Shown here one piece after another: positions 55,329-63,328 of a stretch of DNA of 64,000 nt; the first letter of the stretch is position 1; the number at the start of each line of letters is the position of its first letter. This stretch comes from Actimicrobium sp047621665 (GTDB lineage Bacteria > Pseudomonadota > Gammaproteobacteria > Burkholderiales > Burkholderiaceae_D). Location: contig JBLHMB010000016.1 in the NCBI GenBank assembly GCA_047621665.1, positions 1 to 64,000 of the forward strand, in the 5' to 3' direction. Under the pieces are notes generated by a model, which did not search any database, was not told where the DNA came from, and saw nothing but the letters and a program-made list of their open reading frames with translations. The translations under genes and the position numbers were made by a program.

Positions 55329-55934
55329 ATGATCACCTTGTTTTCTGTTCTTGCCGCCTACCTGGTCGGTTCCATTTCCTTTGCGGTTGTCGTCAGCAAG
55401 TTATTCGGTTTGTCCGACCCGCGTACCTACGGATCAAAAAACCCCGGCGCCACCAATGTCCTGCGCAGCGGTAACAAGGCCGCTGCGGTACTGACATTGC
55501 TGGGAGACGCCTTCAAGGGTTGGCTGGCGGTCTGGCTGGCGTATCGTTTCGGACCGCAGAGCGGCGTGCCCGATAGCGGCATTGCGCTGGTCGCTCTGGC
55601 GGTGTTTGTCGGGCATCTGTGGCCGGTGTTCTTTCGCTTTGTCGGTGGCAAGGGCGTTGCCACCGCGCTGGGCGTGCTGATAGGCATCAACCCGTGGCTC
55701 GGACTGGGCACCGCCGTGACCTGGCTGGCGATTGCGTTTGCGTTTCGCTATTCGTCCCTGGCGGCGCTGGTTGCCGCCGTGTTTGCGCCGTTTTATTACG
55801 GCTTGCTGTTCGGTGTTGATGCGATGCTGATGGCGGTCGTGGTGATGAGTGCGCTGCTGATCTACCGGCATCGGGGCAATATTGCGAATTTGTTGAATGG
55901 TAAGGAAGGGCGGTTGGGGAAGAAGAAGGGGTAG
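55329..55934 (+). CDS. plsY: Glycerol-3-phosphate acyltransferase PlsY
   Basis: Integral membrane acyltransferase of 201 residues that moves the acyl group from acyl phosphate to glycerol 3-phosphate, the first step in phospholipid synthesis. The three conserved segments are SISFAVVVSKLFGLSDPR, GSKNPGATNVLRSGNKAAA and FVGGKGVATALGVLIG. It ends in a basic tail (GRLGKKKG). The repeat array starts about 35 bases after its stop. Confidence 0.93.
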   Translation: MITLFSVLAAYLVGSISFAVVVSKLFGLSDPRTYGSKNPGATNVLRSGNKAAAVLTLLGDAFKGWLAVWLAYRFGPQSGVPDSGIALVALAVFVGHLWPVFFRFVGGKGVATALGVLIGINPWLGLGTAVTWLAIAFAFRYSSLAALVAAVFAPFYYGLLFGVDAMLMAVVVMSALLIYRHRGNIANLLNGKEGRLGKKKG

Positions 55935-55969
55935 GGTTGGCTACCTTCCAGTATCAGGGACGGTTGCTC

Positions 55970-56870
55970 CGGTTCTTTTTTTCAATGGTTGCAAACCCCC
56001 ACCGCTAGCAACCAGGGTCAGTGTTTTTTTCGCGGCTTTATCGCGAAAATTACACTGACCCTGCTTGCGGATCCGGAGCGCTTGCCATCCAAATTCCGTG
56101 CTGGGGTTGCTGATTCCGTAGTTGCTCCGCCACGACCAAGCCGGAAGCGGCCCGGTTTGCTTTTTCATGCGGTCGCAAACTCCCATCGGTAGCAACCAGG
56201 GTCAGTGTTTTTTTTCGCGGCTTTATCGCGAAAATTACACTGACCCTGCTTGCGGATCCGGAGCGCTGGCCATCCAATTTCCGAGCTGAGTTCGCTGATT
56301 TTGTAGTTGCTCCGCCACGACCTAGCCGGGGGACGGTTCGCTTTTTCATGCGGCCGCAAACCCCCATCGGTAGCAACCAGGGTCAGTGTTTTTTTTCGCG
56401 GCTTTATCGCGAAAATGTCACTGACCCTGCTTGCGGATTCGGAGCGCTGGCCATCCAATTTCCGAGCTGAGTTCGCTGATTTTATAGTTGCTCCGCCACG
56501 ACCTAGCCGGGGGGCGGTTCGCTTTTTCACGCGGTCGCAAACCTCCATCGCTAGCAACCAGGGTCAGTGTTTTTTTTCGCGGCTTTATCGCGAAAATTAC
56601 ACTGACCCTGCTTGCGGATTCGGAGCGCTTGCCATCCAATTTGCGTGCTGAGGTTGCTGATTCCGTAGGTGCTTCGCCACGACCAAGCCGGAAGCGGCCC
56701 GGTTTGCTTTTTCATGCGGTCGCAAACTCCCATCGGTAGCAACCAGGGTCAGTGTTTTTTTTCGCGGCTTTATCGCGAAAATTACACTGAGGTAACCCTG
56801 CTTGCGGATTCGGAACGCTTGCCATTCAAATTCCGTGCTGGGGTTGCTGATTCTGTATGTGCTCCGTCAT
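55970..56870 (+). repeat. Five tandem 181-185 bp units with internal hairpins
   Basis: Anchor sequence ACCAGGGTCA begins at 56011, 56195, 56376, 56557 and 56742, giving periods of 184, 181, 181 and 185 bases. Each unit has AGGGTCAGTGT and ACACTGACCCT as an outer stem (the unit at 56376 has one change) and TTTTCGCG / CGCGAAAA as inner stem around GCTTTAT. Between hairpins are the conserved stretches GCTTGCGGATCCGGAGCGC and CCGCCACGACCAAGCC, and TTTTTCATGCGGTCGCAAAC. Reading frames across the units come from the repeat and carry no known domains, so no genes are called. Confidence 0.92.
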
Positions 56871-57097
56871 GACCTAGCCGGGGGCGGCCCGGCAGCCGGT
56901 CCCTTCTTTTTGCTTCGCCAAAAAGAAGTAACCAAGAAAAAGGCGACCGCGAGGCGGCTGCCCTGCGGGTTCCCAAAAGCCGGAGCCAGGCAGGGGGAAG
57001 GCCGCAAACTCGCTTCGCTCAGACAGTGCGGCCTTCTTATCCCCTGCCTGACTCCGACTTTTGGCAGCTGCCTCAATGCGGAACAGGTCAACGTCAA
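56862..57097. repeat. Left arm of a large inverted repeat
   Basis: About 236 bases matching the reverse complement of 57340-57588, for example TCCCTTCTTTTTGCTTCGCC, AAGAAAAAGGCGACCGCGAG and GGCAGCTGCCTCAATGCGG. Inside the arm is a smaller palindrome (56972-57064: CCAAAAGCCGGAG...CTCCGACTTTTGG), so the structure is nested. Confidence 0.9.
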
Positions 57098-57112
57098 CAC
57101 CCACGTCAACAT

Positions 57113-57168
<56 letters not shown>

Positions 57169-57186
57169 TCAATAATCGCGCTACGT

Positions 57187-57330
57187 GAACTTGGTTTTGA
57201 ACTTGGTTTTGAACTTGGTTTTGAACTTGGTTTTGAACTTGGTTTTGAACTTGGTTTTGAACTTGGTTTTGAACGTGGTTTTGAACTTGGTTTTGAAGTT
57301 GGTTTTGAAGTTGGTGTTGAACTAGGTTTT
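57187..57330 (+). repeat. 12-bp tandem repeat, twelve GAACTTGGTTTT units
   Basis: Twelve 12-base units; seven in a row are identical, then variants with single changes (GAACGTGGTTTT, GAAGTTGGTTTT, GAAGTTGGTGTT, GAACTAGGTTTT). This is in the inverted repeat loop. Being a multiple of three, it keeps frames open on both strands and produces artificial Glu-Leu-Gly-Phe or Lys-Pro-Ser-Ser chains. Confidence 0.95.
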
Positions 57331-57339
57331 GACGCGGCG

Positions 57340-57588
57340 GTTGATGTTGACCTGTCCCGCATTGAGGCAGCTGCCAAAAACGGTAGTCAGACAAGGGATC
57401 AGAGGGGCGCATGTCTGAGCAAAGCGAGTTTGCGACCCTCCCCTTGTCTGACTACCGTTTTTGGGAACCCGAAGGGCAGCCGCCTCGCGGTCGCCTTTTT
57501 CTTGGTTACTTACTTTTTGGCGAAGCAAAAAGAAGGGACCGCATGCCGGTCCGGCTGCCGGGCCGCTCCCGGCTTGGTCATGACGGAG
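57340..57588. repeat. Right arm of the large inverted repeat
   Basis: About 249 bases, reverse complement of 56862-57097 with a small number of differences and a few extra bases. It contains its own inner palindrome (CCAAAAACGGTAGTCAGACA with its complement near 57450-57475), which has drifted in sequence from the left arm yet stays self-complementary. That is consistent with selection on, or conversion within, the hairpin. Confidence 0.9.
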
Positions 57589-57603
57589 TGCCTAATATTT
57601 TAG

Positions 57604-57650
57604 CAACCCCCAACCCCCAACCCCCAACCCCCAACCCCCAACCCCCAACC
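57604..57650 (+). repeat. 7-bp tandem repeat, six CAACCCC units
   Basis: Six units of CAACCCC and a partial seventh, after CCTAATATTTTAGCAAC. The same border precedes the CCCGAAG repeat at 41282-41316. It lies about 45 bases from the stop codon of the convergent antiporter gene. Confidence 0.93.
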
Positions 57651-57692
57651 AACAACCTCAGCCCCGAAATCAAACCCACCACAAACCTCGCC

Positions 57693-58955
57693 TCATAACA
57701 CCATAAAACACAACCCCGCCACCGCCGTCGGCGCTAACGCTGCCAGCAGCACCCACAGCGGACTAATCGATTCGTCATCGAAATTGCCCTTGAGGATCGC
57801 AAAGCCGGCCGGGTTCGGCGCGTTGGCAATCACGGTCAGGCCGCCGCCGGTGACGGCGCCGGCGACCAGCGCAAATTTGGCCGGATCGCTGATGCCCGCC
57901 ACCAGCGATCCCAGGTAGGTCAGGGCGGCATTGTCGGTAATGGCAGTCAGTCCCACCGCGCCAAAGAACAGCACCGTCGCATCGAGTCCGGCCAGTACCG
58001 GCTGCAGCCACCAGGTCTGCTGTTTGCCCAGCACGACCAGTCCGGCCAGAAAAAATCCGACCAGCAGTCCTTCACGCAACATCAACGGCTCCTGATGCTT
58101 GTCAAAGGCTTCGACAAAGCCGAGAAAAAACAAAAAAAGACCGACAAAGGCGACCGGATGATGGCTGGTCAGGACGGTGCCGACCAGGAACAGCACATGG
58201 GCCAGTACGATTGCCGCTGGCATCGGCGGCGGTTTTTTTCCGGGATCCGGGGCGGCCAGTCCGGCCAGTTCCTTGCGAAACAGCAGGGCCAGAGTCAGCG
58301 TATTAATCAGCACGGCGACGGCGGCCTTCCAGCCGAACATGGTCGCCATGAAATGCAGGTCCCAGCCCCACGCTTCGGCCACCATCAACACCGGTGGCGC
58401 AGCATACGGCGTGAGCACGCCACCAATCGAGACATTGACCAGCAGCACCGCCAGCGTCGCGTACTTGAACCGGTTCGACACGTCGCCGGCGTAATAGCGG
58501 TCGCGCAGCATCAGCGCGGCCAGCGTCATCGCGGCCGGTTCGGTGATTAGCGAACCGAGCAACGGAATCAGCGCGAGCGTCAGTACAAAGCAAGTGATGG
58601 ACGTCGGTGTCGGCAACCAGCGGGTCAGGGTTTCGACCAGTCCTTGTGCGAGGGTCAGGATAGGCCGCGTGCCGGCAATGACCAGGATCACGAATACAAA
58701 AAGAGGCTCGGTAAAATCCTGCCGGTCCAGATAGGAGTAAGCCTGTTCCGGCCCGTTCAGCCCGAGCACACACAGCACCAGCACCATGGCCCACAGTCCG
58801 AACACGACCTCGACTTCGCCCAGCAAATGCCAGACGCCGGACAGGTACGAGTCGCGGTGCGCCAGATGATGAAAAAATTTGGTCGAAAAAGTATGCAGCA
58901 CCGCAATCCCGAACAGCGCGGTGCCGATCAGCTGGATGCGGGTCGGATCAAGCAT
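57693..58955 (-). CDS. Putative Na+/H+ antiporter
   Basis: Inner-membrane protein of 420 residues with about 11 to 12 membrane segments, resembling the NhaD/arsenite-permease-like ion transporter superfamily. Text such as PLLGSLITEPAAMTLAALML, GGVLTPYAAPPVLMVAEAWG and LTAITDNAALTYLGSLVAG gives the two inverted halves with Asn-rich pore loops. ATG 58955 overlaps the tsaD stop by 8 bases. It could move Na+ or another ion; family assignment is from pattern recognition. Confidence 0.8.
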   Translation of the reverse strand: MLDPTRIQLIGTALFGIAVLHTFSTKFFHHLAHRDSYLSGVWHLLGEVEVVFGLWAMVLVLCVLGLNGPEQAYSYLDRQDFTEPLFVFVILVIAGTRPILTLAQGLVETLTRWLPTPTSITCFVLTLALIPLLGSLITEPAAMTLAALMLRDRYYAGDVSNRFKYATLAVLLVNVSIGGVLTPYAAPPVLMVAEAWGWDLHFMATMFGWKAAVAVLINTLTLALLFRKELAGLAAPDPGKKPPPMPAAIVLAHVLFLVGTVLTSHHPVAFVGLFLFFLGFVEAFDKHQEPLMLREGLLVGFFLAGLVVLGKQQTWWLQPVLAGLDATVLFFGAVGLTAITDNAALTYLGSLVAGISDPAKFALVAGAVTGGGLTVIANAPNPAGFAILKGNFDDESISPLWVLLAALAPTAVAGLCFMVL

Positions 58956-59982
58956 GCGGTGGTTCCAGTTCGGCCAGCGGCCAGCGCGGCCGGACAGTAA
59001 AAGCGTAATCGCGCACCGCCAGCGTCGGGTCTTGCGCCAGCCGCAAGCCACCGGCGAAGGCGATCATTGCGCCGTTGTCGGTACAGAATTCCAGCTCCGG
59101 GTAATACACACGGAAGTGCTTTTTCAGGCCGGCGGCATCCAGCGCGGCGCGCAGTTGCCGGTTGGCACCGACGCCACCGGCGACCACCAGCCGGTTCAGG
59201 CCGGTGTGCTTGAGCGCGCTCAGTGATTTAGCCACCAGCACATCGACCATCGCATCGACAAAGCCGCGTGCAATGTTGGCCTTGTCCTGTTCGCAGACAT
59301 TGCCCGGATGGTTTTTGACCACCGTCAACACAGCGGTCTTGAGTCCGGAAAAACTGAAATTGAAATCCTTCGAATGCAGCATCGGGCGCGGCAGCTTGTA
59401 GGCCAGCGGGTCGCCGAACTCGGCCATCCGTGAAATTGCCGGACCGCCGGGGTAACCGAGGCCGAGCAATTTGGCCGACTTGTCGAATGCTTCGCCGGCG
59501 GCGTCATCGAGGGTTTCGCCAAGCAGCGTGTAGCGACCGACTCCGTCAACCCGCATCAATTGGGTGTGGCCACCCGAGACCAGTAGCGCAATGAACGGGA
59601 ATGCCGGCGGATCACTGGCCAGCAACGGCGACAGCAAATGGCCTTCGAGGTGATGGATACCCAGCACCGGTTTATCCAGCGCCAGCCCGAGACCGCAGGC
59701 AACCGAGGCGCCTACCAGCAGCGCGCCAGCCAGGCCCGGACCTTGGGTGTAGGCGATGGCATCGATGCGGTCACGTGTCAGCGCCGCCTCGTCCAGCACC
59801 TGTTCGAGCAACGGGATGGCGCGCCGGATGTGATCGCGCGAAGCCAGTTCGGGCACGACGCCGCCGTACTGCTCGTGCATCGCGACTTGCGAGTAAAGCG
59901 CATGCGAGAGCAAGCCGGCCGACGTGTCGTACAACGCCAGGCCAGTTTCATCGCAGGAAGATTCAACGCCGAGAACAATCAT
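58948..59982 (-). CDS. tsaD: tRNA N6-adenosine threonylcarbamoyltransferase TsaD
   Basis: TsaD, 344 residues, transfers the threonylcarbamoyl group to A37 of tRNA with TsaB and TsaE. It opens MIVLGVESSCDETGLALYD, with the metal-binding HLEGH (in LGIHHLEGHLLSP), the phosphate loop LLVSGGHTQL, and FNFSFSGLKTAVL. ATG 59982 starts the conserved domain exactly; an upstream in-frame codon would add 30 unlikely residues. It overlaps the antiporter gene and is divergent from nrtA. Confidence 0.95.
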   Translation of the reverse strand: MIVLGVESSCDETGLALYDTSAGLLSHALYSQVAMHEQYGGVVPELASRDHIRRAIPLLEQVLDEAALTRDRIDAIAYTQGPGLAGALLVGASVACGLGLALDKPVLGIHHLEGHLLSPLLASDPPAFPFIALLVSGGHTQLMRVDGVGRYTLLGETLDDAAGEAFDKSAKLLGLGYPGGPAISRMAEFGDPLAYKLPRPMLHSKDFNFSFSGLKTAVLTVVKNHPGNVCEQDKANIARGFVDAMVDVLVAKSLSALKHTGLNRLVVAGGVGANRQLRAALDAAGLKKHFRVYYPELEFCTDNGAMIAFAGGLRLAQDPTLAVRDYAFTVRPRWPLAELEPPHA

Positions 59983-60048
59983 GGTGGGAGCAGTGGCTAA
60001 ATTCGAAAGAGCGCCATTGTAAGGGATTGCCGCCGCCGTGCCGTAGTG

Positions 60049-60081
60049 GCACTGCGATGGTGCGACGCACAATCGTGGCGC
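60049..60081. promoter_or_regulatory. Two NtrC-like enhancer sites upstream of nrtA
   Basis: The first site is GCAC-N7-GTGC (60049-60063), the dyad form of the NtrC consensus. The second, GCAC-N7-GCGC (60067-60081), is one base off and starts 18 bases after the first. Together they lie about 80-110 bases before the expected transcription start set by the sigma-54 promoter at 60133, the usual place for bound NtrC hexamers. Confidence 0.6.
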
Positions 60082-60132
60082 GGTAATGACCTGAAAATGA
60101 TCACGTTTTTACGGGATTTGAAGCGATCGGGC

Positions 60133-60148
60133 TGGCATACCAATTGCA
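60133..60148 (+). promoter_or_regulatory. Sigma-54 promoter of the nitrate transport operon
   Basis: TGGCATACCAATTGCA has the -24 GG and -12 GC with exactly ten bases between them and matches the TGGCAYR-N4-TTGCA consensus closely. It is 70 bases upstream of the nrtA start. Nitrogen-limitation control is implied. Confidence 0.75.
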
Positions 60149-60218
60149 ACGGGAAAGCAGGCGCGGCGCTCATTGCAAGGCCGTCATCTGTTTCTTGTGT
60201 TGTCTTCCAGAGGATTTC

Positions 60219-61469
60219 ATGACCAGCAAACTCCCGCACCCCGATCTGACCCGTCGCAGCGTACTGAAAGCCGGCGCCGTTGCCAGTGCCGGCGTTTTCG
60301 GCGGGCTCGCCACCCAGGGTGTCTGGGCCGCCGGCTCCGATAAGCCTGAAAAAGAAGAGGTCAAGATCGGCTTCATCCCGCTGACCGATTGCGCGTCGGT
60401 GGTGATGGCGTCGGTCCTCGGCTTCGACAAAAAATACGGCATCAAGATCGTGCCGACCAAAGAATCGTCCTGGGCCAGCGTGCGCGACAAGCTCGCCAAC
60501 GGCGAACTCGATGCCGCCCATGCGCTGTATGGCCTGATCTATGGCGTGCATCTGGGCAACGGCGGTGCCAGGAAGGACATGGCGGTCCTGATGACAATTA
60601 ATCAGAATGGCCAGGCCATCTCGCTGTCGAAAAAACTGGCTGACAAGGGCGCCGTCGATGGCGCGTCGCTGGCCAAACTGATGCAGACCGAAAAACGCGA
60701 ATACACCTTCGCCCAGACTTTTCCGACCGGCACCCATGCAATGTGGTTGTACTACTGGCTGGCAGCCAACGGTATCAATCCGCTGAAAGACGCCAAGGTC
60801 ATCACGGTACCGCCACCGCAAATGGTGGCCAACATGCGGGTCGGGAACATGGACGGGTTTTGCGTCGGCGAGCCGTGGAACCATCGCGCGATTGTAGACG
60901 GCATCGGCATCACCGCCACCACCACCCAGGACATCTGGAAAGACCATCCTGAAAAAGTCCTCGGCACCACTGCCGAGTGGGTCAAAAAATATCCGAACAC
61001 GGCGCGTGCGCTGACCGCTGCAGTTCTCGAGGCCAGCCGCTGGATTGATGCGTCGCTGTCGAACAAGAACAAGATGGCCGACACCATTGCCGAAAAATCG
61101 TATGTCAACACCTCGGTCGACGTGATCAACCAGCGCATTCTCGGGCGCTACCAGAATGGTCTGGGCAAGACCTGGGACGACCCGAACTGCATGCACTTCT
61201 TCAGCGATGGGGCAGTCAATTTTCCGTACCTGTCGGACGGCATGTGGTTCCTGACCCAGCACAAGCGCTGGGGTCTGCTCAAGGCCGATGTCGATTACCT
61301 CGCGGTAGCCAAGGAGATCAACCGGATCGATATCTACAAGGACGCCGCCGCGATGGCCAAGGTCAGTGTGCCGAAAGATGCTATGCGCTCCAGCAAACTG
61401 ATGGATGGCACGGTCTGGGATGGCAAGAACCCGCAAGCCTACGCTGCTTCATTCAAGATCAAAGCCTGA
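60219..61469 (+). CDS. nrtA: Nitrate ABC transporter substrate-binding protein NrtA type
   Basis: Periplasmic binding protein of 416 residues of the nitrate/cyanate/bicarbonate class. A Tat signal (DLTRRSVLKAGAVASAG) precedes the domain EVKIGFIPLTDCASVVMAS. The C-terminal part reads MHFFSDGAVNFPYLSDGMW and WGLLKADVDYLAVA. GAGGA is 4 bases before ATG 60219. Its operon with nrtB and an ATPase, under a sigma-54 promoter with NtrC-like sites, fits nitrate or nitrite uptake for assimilation. No nitrate reductase genes are in the window. Confidence 0.88.
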   Translation: MTSKLPHPDLTRRSVLKAGAVASAGVFGGLATQGVWAAGSDKPEKEEVKIGFIPLTDCASVVMASVLGFDKKYGIKIVPTKESSWASVRDKLANGELDAAHALYGLIYGVHLGNGGARKDMAVLMTINQNGQAISLSKKLADKGAVDGASLAKLMQTEKREYTFAQTFPTGTHAMWLYYWLAANGINPLKDAKVITVPPPQMVANMRVGNMDGFCVGEPWNHRAIVDGIGITATTTQDIWKDHPEKVLGTTAEWVKKYPNTARALTAAVLEASRWIDASLSNKNKMADTIAEKSYVNTSVDVINQRILGRYQNGLGKTWDDPNCMHFFSDGAVNFPYLSDGMWFLTQHKRWGLLKADVDYLAVAKEINRIDIYKDAAAMAKVSVPKDAMRSSKLMDGTVWDGKNPQAYAASFKIKA

Positions 61470-61479
61470 GGAAACCACC

Positions 61480-62427
61480 ATGAGTGCCGTCATCGACACC
61501 TTCAATCATGCGCCGGCTGAGCCGGCTTCTGCTTCTGCCTCGCCTTCTGCCTCGCCTTCTGCCACGAGCGGCACGTCGGTCTCGACCGAAGGTCAGCGCC
61601 GCCGCGCTGTCGGCGCCGACTTGCCGCGCACCGTGCCGCACAAATCGTTCCTGCGACCGGTGGTGATGGCCGTGCTGCCACCGCTGGTCGGACTGGCCTT
61701 GCTGATACTGGTATGGCAGATCGTGGCTTCGCGCAATGCCGGTTTTCCGACGCCGATGGTCACGCTGACCGAAGCGATCAAGCTGTTTTCCGACCCGTTC
61801 TATCGCAACGGTCCGAACGATCAGGGCATAGGCTGGAATATTCTGGCCTCGCTACAACGCGTCGGTATGGGTTTCGGACTGGCTGCCATCGTTGGTATTC
61901 CGCTGGGCTTTGCGATCGGTCGTTTCAAGTTCATGTCGGGCATGTTCGGGCCGATTATCAGCTTGCTCAAACCGGTCTCGCCACTGGCCTGGTTGCCGAT
62001 CGGCCTGCTGGTCTTCAAGGCGGCTGATCCGGCGGCGATCTGGTCGATCTTCATTTGTTCGATCTGGCCAATGATCATCAACACTGCAGTCGGTGTGCAG
62101 CGCGTGCCGCAGGATTACATGAATGTGGCGCGGGTTCTGAACCTGTCGGAATGGAAAATTCTGACCAAAATCCTGTTCCCGTCGGTGTTGCCGTACATGC
62201 TGACCGGCGTGCGCCTGGCCATCGGTACGGCCTGGCTGGTGATCGTCGCGGCCGAAATGCTGACCGGTGGCGTCGGTATCGGTTTCTGGGTCTGGGACGA
62301 ATGGAACAACCTCAACGTGCCGCACATCCTCATCGCCATCGTCGTCATCGGCGTGGTCGGGCTGATCCTCGAACAGGCACTGGTCGCGCTGGCACGGGCC
62401 TTCACTTACGAAGATGCAGGGAGCTGA
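61480..62427 (+). CDS. nrtB: Nitrate ABC transporter permease NrtB type
   Basis: Permease of 315 residues with about six membrane segments and a long polar N-terminus (about 55 residues, Ala/Ser/Pro-rich, ASASASPSASPSATSG). The EAA-like loop is VQRVPQDYMNVARVLNLSEW; text such as ISLLKPVSPLAWLPIGLLVF and GVGIGFWVWDEWNNLN is specific for the nitrate/sulfonate group. GAGGA precedes ATG 61480, 10 bases after the nrtA stop. Confidence 0.9.
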   Translation: MSAVIDTFNHAPAEPASASASPSASPSATSGTSVSTEGQRRRAVGADLPRTVPHKSFLRPVVMAVLPPLVGLALLILVWQIVASRNAGFPTPMVTLTEAIKLFSDPFYRNGPNDQGIGWNILASLQRVGMGFGLAAIVGIPLGFAIGRFKFMSGMFGPIISLLKPVSPLAWLPIGLLVFKAADPAAIWSIFICSIWPMIINTAVGVQRVPQDYMNVARVLNLSEWKILTKILFPSVLPYMLTGVRLAIGTAWLVIVAAEMLTGGVGIGFWVWDEWNNLNVPHILIAIVVIGVVGLILEQALVALARAFTYEDAGS

Positions 62428-62429
62428 AC

Positions 62430-63236
62430 ATGAGCACTAAATTCATCGACATCCAACACGCCAGCATGGCCTTTCCCGTCAAGAAGGGCAGTTATCAGGC
62501 ATTGGTCGACGTCAACCTGCAGGTGGCCAAAGGCGAATTCATCACGCTGATCGGGCACTCGGGCTGCGGTAAATCGACGCTGCTCAACATGATCGCCGGC
62601 CTGACGATTGCGACCGGTGGCACGCTGTTGTGCGCCAATCGCGAAATTGCCGGCCCGTCGCCGGAACGCGGCGTGGTGTTCCAGAACCATTCGCTGCTGC
62701 CGTGGCTGACCTGTCACGACAATGTGTATCTGGCAGTCGAGCGGGTTTTCGGTGCGCTCGAACCCAAGGCCCGGTTGCAGGAACGCACCCGTGCCGCGCT
62801 CGCGCTGGTCGGCCTGACCCATGCCGAACACAAGCGGCCCAATGAAATTTCCGGCGGCATGAAACAGCGCGTCGGCATTGCCCGCGCGCTGTCGATGGAA
62901 CCGAAGGTGTTGCTGATGGATGAGCCGTTCGGCGCACTCGATGCACTCACCCGTGCGCATCTGCAGGACGAGTTACTGAAGATCGTCGCCGCTACCGGAT
63001 CGACCGTGGTGATGGTCACGCATGATGTCGACGAAGCGGTGCTGCTGTCGGATCGTATCGTGATGATGACCAACGGACCCTCGGCCACCATCGGCGACAT
63101 CGTGTCGGTCAACCTGCCGCGTCCACGCGAGCGGGTTACGCTGGCGGCCGATCCGCAGTACATGGGCTATCGCTCCGCCGTGCTGGAGTTTCTGTATCAC
63201 CGGCAGGCGCGACCGGCGGCAAAGCAAGCAGCTTAG
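62430..63236 (+). CDS. Nitrate ABC transporter ATP-binding protein (NrtD/NasD type)
   Basis: ABC ATPase of 268 residues: Walker A GHSGCGKST, signature ISGGMKQRV, Walker B LLMDEPFGALDALT and the VTHDVDEAVLLSDR switch His. It is the single-domain form, without the C-terminal binding domain of NrtC. ATG 62430 follows nrtB by 2 bases with CAGGGAG upstream. It powers uptake with NrtA and NrtB. A terminator follows at 63257. Confidence 0.9.
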   Translation: MSTKFIDIQHASMAFPVKKGSYQALVDVNLQVAKGEFITLIGHSGCGKSTLLNMIAGLTIATGGTLLCANREIAGPSPERGVVFQNHSLLPWLTCHDNVYLAVERVFGALEPKARLQERTRAALALVGLTHAEHKRPNEISGGMKQRVGIARALSMEPKVLLMDEPFGALDALTRAHLQDELLKIVAATGSTVVMVTHDVDEAVLLSDRIVMMTNGPSATIGDIVSVNLPRPRERVTLAADPQYMGYRSAVLEFLYHRQARPAAKQAA

Positions 63237-63256
63237 ATACATCACGTCGGGCACAC

Positions 63257-63292
63257 AAAAAAAAGCCACCGCGCGTTCCGGTGGCTTTTTTT
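63257..63292. terminator. Bidirectional rho-independent terminator
   Basis: AAAAGCCACCG and CGGTGGCTTTT make a strong stem with A-run and T-run on either side. It serves the nitrate operon (plus) and the convergent aldehyde dehydrogenase gene (minus). Confidence 0.9.
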
Positions 63293-63328
63293 GAGACGGC
63301 GTGGGCGGGCCACGCAGTCGGGGCAATA

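Noticed and set aside
55941..56872. Many short frames of about 60-130 residues in the tandem repeat
   Set aside because: Each copies the same repeat text with shared Phe-Phe-Arg-Gly and Pro-Arg words; no start context and the hairpins break any coherent protein.
59997..61436. 479-codon minus-strand open frame
   Set aside because: Antisense to nrtA and its upstream region; composition is a shadow and no domain is recognisable.
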